A program made the position numbers and the translations under genes. Source: Clavibacter sp. A6099 (GTDB lineage: Bacteria > Actinomycetota > Actinomycetes > Actinomycetales > Microbacteriaceae). From it: a stretch of DNA of 64,000 nucleotides. The stretch spans positions 2,170,001 through 2,234,000 of the forward strand of contig NZ_CP083439.1 in NCBI RefSeq assembly GCF_021919125.1. The letters run 5' to 3'. Positions 58,636 to 64,000 of this stretch are shown one piece after another (positions within the stretch are counted from its first letter, which is position 1; each line of letters opens with the position of its first letter). The notes under the pieces are model-generated. The model was not told where the DNA came from. It ran no database searches and saw nothing but the letters and a program-made list of their open reading frames with translations.

Positions 58636-61497
58636 TCAGTCCCTTCCTGTGAGGCCCCAGGCGTCGTCGTCGCCCTCGGCCTCCACCTGCTCGTACGCGT
58701 CCAGGTCCTTGTGGAGCGGATCCGACGGGTAGCGGTTCCCGTCTTCCGCGTCGGCGGCGGGCGGCGCGGTCGGGGCAGCGGCCGTCGGCGCGGGCGCGGC
58801 GGGAGCCGGCGGCGCCGCGGGGGTCTCGCCGCGCAGGGTCGCGAGCACGCCGGGGAGCTGCTCTGCCGAGACGAGGACGTCGCGTGCCTTGGATCCCTCG
58901 GACGGGCCCACGATCTCGCGCGCCTCGAGCAGGTCCATCAGGCGGCCCGCCTTCGCGAAGCCGACGCGGAGCTTCCGCTGCAGCATCGACGTGGATCCGA
59001 ACTGCGTGCTGACGACGAGCTCGGCGGCCGCGAGCAGCACCTCGAGGTCGTCGCCGATGTCCGCGTCGATCTCCTTGCGCTCGGCCGCGACCGCGACGTC
59101 CTGCCGGTACTCGGGCCGCGCCTGGCGGGTCACGTGCTCGACGACCTTGGCGATCTCGGCCTCCTGCACCCACGCGCCCTGCACGCGGACCGCCTTGTTG
59201 GCGCCCATGGGCAGGAAGAGGCCGTCACCCTGGCCGATGAGCTTGTCGGCGCCCGGCTGGTCGAGGATCACGCGGGAGTCGGTCATGCTCGACACCGCGA
59301 ACGCGAGACGCGATGGCACGTTGGCCTTGATGAGGCCCGTGACGACGTCGACCGACGGCCGCTGCGTGGCGAGCACGAGGTGGATGCCGGCGGCGCGCGC
59401 CAGCTGCGTGATGCGGACGATCGAGTCCTCGACGTCGCGCGGCGCGACCATCATGAGGTCGGCCAGCTCGTCGACCACGACCAGGAGGTAGGGGTACGGG
59501 CGCAGCGTCCGCTCGCTGCCCTCGGGGAGCACGATGGACCCGCTCGTGACGGCCTTGTTGAAGTCGTCGATGTGGCGGAAGCCGAAGCTGGCGAGGTCGT
59601 CGTACCTCATGTCCATCTCCTTCACCACCCACTGCAGCGCCTCGGCCGCCTTCTTCGGGTTGGTGATGATCGGCGTGATGAGGTGCGGGACGCCCGCGTA
59701 GATGGTGAGCTCGACGCGCTTCGGGTCGATGAGGACCATGCGCACGTCGCTCGGCTTCGCCCGCATGAGGAGCGACGTGATCATGGAGTTGACGAAGCTC
59801 GACTTGCCGGAGCCCGTGGATCCCGCGACCAGGAGGTGGGGCATCTTCGCGAGGTTGGCGATGACGTAGCCGCCCTCGACGTCCTTGCCGACGCCGATGG
59901 TCATCGGGTGCGCGCTGTTCGTGGCCGCCGAGGAGCGGAGCACGTCGCCGAGCGAGACGATCTCGCGGTCGGTGTTCGGGATCTCGACGCCGATGGCGCT
60001 GCGGCCCGGGATGGGCGAGAGGATGCGGACCTCGTTCGACGCGACCGCGTAGCTGATGTTCTTCGCGAGCGCCGTGACGCGCTCCACCTTGACGCCGGGC
60101 GCGAGCTCGAGCTCGTAGCGGGTGACCGTCGGTCCGCGGGAGAAGCCGGTGACCGTCGCGTCGACCTGGAAGTTGGTGAGCACCTCGGTGAGCGCGCGGA
60201 CCACCTCGTCGTTGACCGACGAGCGCGACTTCGCGGGCGTGCCGGGCGCGAGGGTGCTCGCGGCGGGGAGGCGGTACGGGGCCTGGGGGGTGTCGGACTC
60301 CCCCGACACGATCGGGGCGTCGGAGCCGTCGTCCTCGAAGCCGGGCAGGACCGCGGGCTCGTCGTCGTCGCGGATCCCCGTCGGGTGCACGGGGACGGAG
60401 GGCAGGATCGCGGTTGCCGTCGCATCGACGGGCGCGTCGAGGTCGATGCGGCGGGTCGCGGCGTCGTCGCCCGAGAAGGCGCCGGGCTCGGGGCGGGAGG
60501 CGTCGGGATCCACCGTGCGGTCGATGACGGTCGTGGGCGCCTCGGCGGCGGCGCGGCCGGTCGTGTCGTCGCGGTCGTCGGATCCCGCGTGCGGCGCGAG
60601 GACCGGGCTGTCGAACGCGGGCGCGTCCTCGCGCTGGCTGCGGTTGCGCCGCCACCACGGGAGGCTGTCGGTGTCGACCGGGCCGTCGTCGTCGAGCCCC
60701 TCGAGCTCGACCTGCTCGGTCGCCTGCGCCTTGCGGGCCGCGCGGTCGGCGGCGCGCTGCTCCTCGTCCACCGGCGGGGCGCCGAAGAGATACGAGTAGA
60801 GCTCGCGCAGCCGCATGCCGACGCGGTTCGGCGGCGTGCGCGTGATGATGAAGAGGGAGAGCACCAGGAGGATCCCGGCCACGATCCCCGCGCCGATCGG
60901 CGTGATGAGCAGCGACAGCGGGGCCGCGAGCACCCAGCCGAGGACGCCGCCGGCGCGGGCGAGCGCGAGCATGCCGTCGCGCGGATCCGGCGCCCCGTTG
61001 AAGACGTGGCAGAGCGCGGCTATGGAGACGAGGAGGAGCGAGACGCCCACGCCGATCCGCCCGTTGTCGCTCACCGAGGACGGGTGGCGGAAGAGCCAGA
61101 GGGCGAGGAGCACCATCACGATGGGCAGCGCGAACGCCACGCGGCCGAAGAGCCCGCCGAACGTGTAGGCGTCGAAGGCCATGGCCACGTCGTTGAGCGG
61201 GTTGAACCACTCGACGACGACGCCGGCGATCGCGAGCACCACGAGGAGGAAGGGGATGCCGTCGCGGCGCTCCTCCTTCGCGAGCTTCTCGGGACCGAGC
61301 GCCCGGAAGAGGGCGCCCGTGGCGTGCGCGAGGCCCATCCACGCGGCGACGAGCGGGCCGCGCCGCTCCGACTGGACGGGGTAGGCGACGGTCTGCTGCT
61401 TGGTGTCCGCGGTGCGCCCCTTGCGCGGGGGCGTGGCGCGCGGCGCGCCCGAGGAGGTCTTCCCGGCGCGGCTGGTCGACCTGGTGCTCGTAGCCAT
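58636..61497 (-). CDS. ftsK: DNA translocase FtsK/SpoIIIE
   Basis: Septal motor that pumps chromosome termini and activates XerCD. ATG 61495-61497; 953 aa. Basic N-terminal 45 residues, four membrane helices (about 70-250), Asp/Pro-rich linker to about 430, then the motor with [28 protein letters not shown] and [12 protein letters not shown], a linker, and the gamma wHTH ([17 protein letters not shown]) that reads KOPS. xerD lies elsewhere in this window. Confidence 0.96.
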   Translation of the reverse strand: MATSTRSTSRAGKTSSGAPRATPPRKGRTADTKQQTVAYPVQSERRGPLVAAWMGLAHATGALFRALGPEKLAKEERRDGIPFLLVVLAIAGVVVEWFNPLNDVAMAFDAYTFGGLFGRVAFALPIVMVLLALWLFRHPSSVSDNGRIGVGVSLLLVSIAALCHVFNGAPDPRDGMLALARAGGVLGWVLAAPLSLLITPIGAGIVAGILLVLSLFIITRTPPNRVGMRLRELYSYLFGAPPVDEEQRAADRAARKAQATEQVELEGLDDDGPVDTDSLPWWRRNRSQREDAPAFDSPVLAPHAGSDDRDDTTGRAAAEAPTTVIDRTVDPDASRPEPGAFSGDDAATRRIDLDAPVDATATAILPSVPVHPTGIRDDDEPAVLPGFEDDGSDAPIVSGESDTPQAPYRLPAASTLAPGTPAKSRSSVNDEVVRALTEVLTNFQVDATVTGFSRGPTVTRYELELAPGVKVERVTALAKNISYAVASNEVRILSPIPGRSAIGVEIPNTDREIVSLGDVLRSSAATNSAHPMTIGVGKDVEGGYVIANLAKMPHLLVAGSTGSGKSSFVNSMITSLLMRAKPSDVRMVLIDPKRVELTIYAGVPHLITPIITNPKKAAEALQWVVKEMDMRYDDLASFGFRHIDDFNKAVTSGSIVLPEGSERTLRPYPYLLVVVDELADLMMVAPRDVEDSIVRITQLARAAGIHLVLATQRPSVDVVTGLIKANVPSRLAFAVSSMTDSRVILDQPGADKLIGQGDGLFLPMGANKAVRVQGAWVQEAEIAKVVEHVTRQARPEYRQDVAVAAERKEIDADIGDDLEVLLAAAELVVSTQFGSTSMLQRKLRVGFAKAGRLMDLLEAREIVGPSEGSKARDVLVSAEQLPGVLATLRGETPAAPPAPAAPAPTAAAPTAPPAADAEDGNRYPSDPLHKDLDAYEQVEAEGDDDAWGLTGRD

Positions 61498-61574
61498 GCG
61501 CCCCACGTTATCCCGCGCCGCCGTCACGGGCAGGACGCCGGGCCGGACGGGACGCTGCCCGACCGGCCCCGGCA

Positions 61575-62807
61575 TCAGTACCGGATCGCGTCGATGACGG
61601 ACACGCGCACGGCGACGAGCGCCGGGAGCAGGCCCGCGATCGCGCCCACCGCGAGCGACGCGCCGAGCCCGAGGAGCGCCGCCGAGAGCGGGAACGGCGG
61701 GAACTCGGTGACCCCCGACGCGACGAACGAGAGGATCCACGGGTTCTTCACGATCGCGACCGCGGCCATCACCCCGACCACGCCCGCGGCGACCGTCGCG
61801 ACGATGCTCTCCATCATCACGGCGAAGAACACGCGGCCCGCGCTCGCGCCGAAGCTGCGGCGGACGCCGATCTCGCGGATCCGCTGCTTCACGGTCACGA
61901 GCGAGATGTTCACGAGGCCGAGGGCGCCGAGGAGGAGCACGAGGCCCGCCACTCCCCCGACGAGGATCTTGACCGACAGCAGCGGGTCGTAGTCGTACGT
62001 CCCCCAGTCGCTGCGGCCGACGCTCACCTCCAGGCCCTCGGGCGCGGTCGCCGCCACCTGCGAGGTGATGGCCGCGGTGAGCGTATCGGCCTCCGCCTCG
62101 GGCACCCAGAACTCGGACTGCGGCGCCATCGCGTCGAGCGCGTCGTCCGACATGAGGCGCTCGGCGTCGGACGTCTGCAGGTAGGCGGTCGGCGGCTCAT
62201 CCGCGTACAGCGCGGGCACCGTGCCGACGACGACGCCCACGAGGTCAGAGCGCTCGCCGTGCAGCACGGCGGAGGGGTGCGCGGCGATGTCGGGCGACCC
62301 GAGCTCCGCGAGGAACGCGGGGTTGACGACGAGCGCGGGCGCGAGGCGGCCGGCGTCCCGCTCGACGAACCAGCGGCCGTCCGTCACGTCGACGCGGCGC
62401 ATCTCGCCGTAGTCCCGGTCGACCACGACCGTCTGGACCTGCACCCGGCCGCGCGCGAAGTCGACCGGCACCGTCGTGGAGCCGATGATCGTCGACCAGG
62501 TGATGCCGTACCTGTCGGCGACGTCCGCGAGGAGCGTGCGCTGCTCGGCGTAGGACAGGCCGTCCCCGGTCGCGGAGTACGCGGACACCGACAGCGCGGC
62601 GGGTCGGCCCGACTGGCGCTCCATCTGCTCGGTCTGCGACTGCTGGACCACCGCCCCGAGGCCGACGACCGACGTGATCGCCGCCACCGCGACCGCGACG
62701 CCGATGAGCGACAGCATCACGCGCGTGCGGTGGATCCGGAGCTCGGCCCACGCCTCGACGACCGCGCCCACGAGACCGGTCGCCGTGCGCGCCAGCCAGC
62801 CGGTCAC
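61575..62807 (-). CDS. ABC transporter permease, MacB/FtsX type
   Basis: 410 aa, GTG start overlapping the ATPase stop. First helix near residue 30-52, a large extracellular MacB-like domain (60-280), then three C-terminal helices. [22 protein letters not shown] is the permease coupling motif. Forms a tripartite-like exporter with the ATPase and adaptor genes; substrate unknown. Confidence 0.9.
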   Translation of the reverse strand: MTGWLARTATGLVGAVVEAWAELRIHRTRVMLSLIGVAVAVAAITSVVGLGAVVQQSQTEQMERQSGRPAALSVSAYSATGDGLSYAEQRTLLADVADRYGITWSTIIGSTTVPVDFARGRVQVQTVVVDRDYGEMRRVDVTDGRWFVERDAGRLAPALVVNPAFLAELGSPDIAAHPSAVLHGERSDLVGVVVGTVPALYADEPPTAYLQTSDAERLMSDDALDAMAPQSEFWVPEAEADTLTAAITSQVAATAPEGLEVSVGRSDWGTYDYDPLLSVKILVGGVAGLVLLLGALGLVNISLVTVKQRIREIGVRRSFGASAGRVFFAVMMESIVATVAAGVVGVMAAVAIVKNPWILSFVASGVTEFPPFPLSAALLGLGASLAVGAIAGLLPALVAVRVSVIDAIRY

Positions 62808-63511
62808 GCGAGCACCCCGCGTGTGAGGGCCTCGGACGGCGCGAGGACGCCCATCTCGAGGCGGTGGTGCCGGTCCGCGCGGGCCGCGACGGTCGGGTCG
62901 TGCGTGATCGTCACCAGCGCCGCGCCGGACGCGTGCGCGACCTCCGCCAGCAGCGTCATCACCGTCGCGCCCGTCTCGATGTCGAGCGCACCGGTCGGCT
63001 CGTCCGCGAGGATCAACCGCGGCGACCGGACCAGGGCCCGCGCGATCGCGACGCGCTGCTGCTCGCCGCCGGACATCGTCTCCGGCATGGAATCGATGCG
63101 GTGGCCGAGGCCGACCCGCTCGAGCATGTCCGCCGCGATCGACGCCCGCCGCCAGAACGAGCGGCCCGTCGAGTACAGCAGAGGCGTCATCACGTTCTCC
63201 CGGGCAGTGCGGCCCTGCAGCAGGTTGAACTGCTGGAAGATGAACCCGATGTCGCCCCCGCGGGCCCGGTCGCGCCGGGAACCGGACACACGCGCCATCG
63301 GGACGTCGTCGAGGTACACCTCACCGGTCGTCGGGGTGTCGAGCAGACCCAGGATGTTCAGCAGGGTCGACTTGCCGGATCCCGAGCGGCCCACGATCGA
63401 GACGTGGTCGCCCACGGAGACGTCGAGATCGACGCCGTGCAGGATCGTGAGCGGCTCGTCGTCCGGCCGCTCCACCGTCCGGGTCACCTGCTCGAGACGG
63501 ATCAGGCTCAT
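62804..63511 (-). CDS. ABC transporter ATPase, MacB/LolD type
   Basis: 235 aa. Walker A GRSGSGKSTLLNILG, Q-loop FIFQQFNLL, signature MSGGEQQRVAIARAL, Walker B LILADEPTGALD, H-loop TITHD. ATGA overlap with the adaptor gene before it and GTGA with the permease after it. Confidence 0.94.
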   Translation of the reverse strand: MSLIRLEQVTRTVERPDDEPLTILHGVDLDVSVGDHVSIVGRSGSGKSTLLNILGLLDTPTTGEVYLDDVPMARVSGSRRDRARGGDIGFIFQQFNLLQGRTARENVMTPLLYSTGRSFWRRASIAADMLERVGLGHRIDSMPETMSGGEQQRVAIARALVRSPRLILADEPTGALDIETGATVMTLLAEVAHASGAALVTITHDPTVAARADRHHRLEMGVLAPSEALTRGVLA

Positions 63512-64000
63512 CCGCCGTACCCGCCCTGCATCATCATCGCCTCGTCCTCGGGGACGGGCGCGCCGGGCACGAACTCGAGCACCATGTCGCCCTCCGCGAG
63601 GCCCGAGGTGATCTGCACCACCTTCCCGTCGCTGATGCCGAGGCCGACCGCGCGCTCCTCGGGCTCGCCGCCGTCCGACGCGAGCCAGACGTTGCCCGTG
63701 TCGGCGAGGCCCTCGACCGCCGTGGTCGGGAGCGTCAGCACGTCGGGCGCCTCACCCGCGGGGATCGTGATGTCGGCGGCGAGCCCCGGGAACACGCGGG
63801 TGCCGGCCGGGACGGCGCAGGACACGGTCGCGCCGGTGGAGGCGGACTCGGCGCCGCCGGTGGATCCGGAGCCCGCCCCGCCGGCCGCCCCCGTGCCCTC
63901 GGTGGACGCCGCCGCCTGCTGCCCGATGCGCAGGTCCGCGCACTCGAACGGCGCGGGGCCGGACGTGATCGCGACCTTCGCCGCCGTCGGCTGCGTCACG
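63508..64000 (-). CDS. Periplasmic-adaptor-like subunit, cut by right edge
   Basis: Visible C-terminal part (about 163 aa) of an HlyD/MacA-like adaptor. VPAGTRVFPGLAADITIPAG and VLTLPTTAVEG followed by ISDGKVVQITSGLAEGDMVLEF are the beta-barrel and membrane-proximal segments. A Gly/Ser/Thr/Ala-rich stretch of about 35 residues interrupts the domain. The true start lies probably outside the window. Confidence 0.8.
   Translation of the reverse strand, partial: VTQPTAAKVAITSGPAPFECADLRIGQQAAASTEGTGAAGGAGSGSTGGAESASTGATVSCAVPAGTRVFPGLAADITIPAGEAPDVLTLPTTAVEGLADTGNVWLASDGGEPEERAVGLGISDGKVVQITSGLAEGDMVLEFVPGAPVPEDEAMMMQGGYGG

Noticed and set aside
58102-61992. Plus-strand open frame of 1296 codons
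   Set aside because: Antisense of pgsA and ftsK; no motifs and His/Asp/Arg composition typical of shadows.

Overview
The window is a GC-rich, gene-dense stretch of chromosome from a high-GC Gram-positive bacterium. The 16S rRNA (minus strand, about 19697-21220), the roughly 3.1 kb 23S rRNA, the actinobacterial gene content (ClgR, DUF3046 upstream of recA, TlyA, PriA-type HisA, gluABCD) and the protein sequences all point to Actinobacteria, family Microbacteriaceae. The 16S reads like Clavibacter, but that assignment is from memory and not from a search. Nearly every gene is on the minus strand. The only plus-strand genes are the SatD-like pair (23303-24606), a DUF1844 protein (43490-43975), lexA (47707-48387) and a small methyltransferase (50076-50702).

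Layout from low to high coordinate. 1-15565 is one long minus-strand gene train read from 15565 downward: a repeat-rich TPR protein, a HAD phosphatase, a 69-aa protein, tlyA, nadK, recN, pyrG, a NUDIX hydrolase, xerD, parA-scpA-scpB, rluB, tyrA, cmk and der (cut by the left edge). Most junctions are 4-base GTGA or ATGA overlaps, suggesting translational coupling. 15566-21778 holds one rRNA operon (16S-23S-5S) with leader, spacers, processing stalks, candidate promoters and a strong terminator. Then come tyrS, the divergent SatD-like/membrane-protein pair with two matching operator palindromes, mpg, a 45-aa membrane protein, and the arginine genes argCJBD plus argFGH. 33722-40878 carries pheST and the glutamate uptake operon gluABCD. 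41030-43975 is the translation cluster infC-rpmI-rplT, tsnR-like and DUF1844. 44015-46838 is hisB-hisH-hisA with an SseB-like gene. 46952-50702 is the SOS module LysM protein/lexA plus hflX and a methyltransferase. 50742-61497 is dapF-miaA-miaB-recX-recA-DUF3046-clgR-cinA-pgsA-ftsK. The right edge is an ABC exporter of MacB type whose adaptor gene is cut.

The order from hisB to der is broadly co-linear, as I recall it, with the Mycobacterium tuberculosis Rv1601-Rv1713 region, and the lexA-ftsK block resembles Rv2720-Rv2748c. So this is mainly core genome with few signs of recent transfer. I see no CRISPR array, insertion sequence, prophage or tRNA gene. The less ordinary parts are a TPR protein carrying seven near-identical basic repeats and a long acidic tail; twin TTGAT-N8-ATCAA operators before the SatD-like gene; an ATC start codon and multi-hairpin leader on infC; a 45-aa membrane protein tucked between argH and mpg; SOS boxes on both sides of the lexA/LysM intergenic region; and a RecX with a long charged N-terminal extension.
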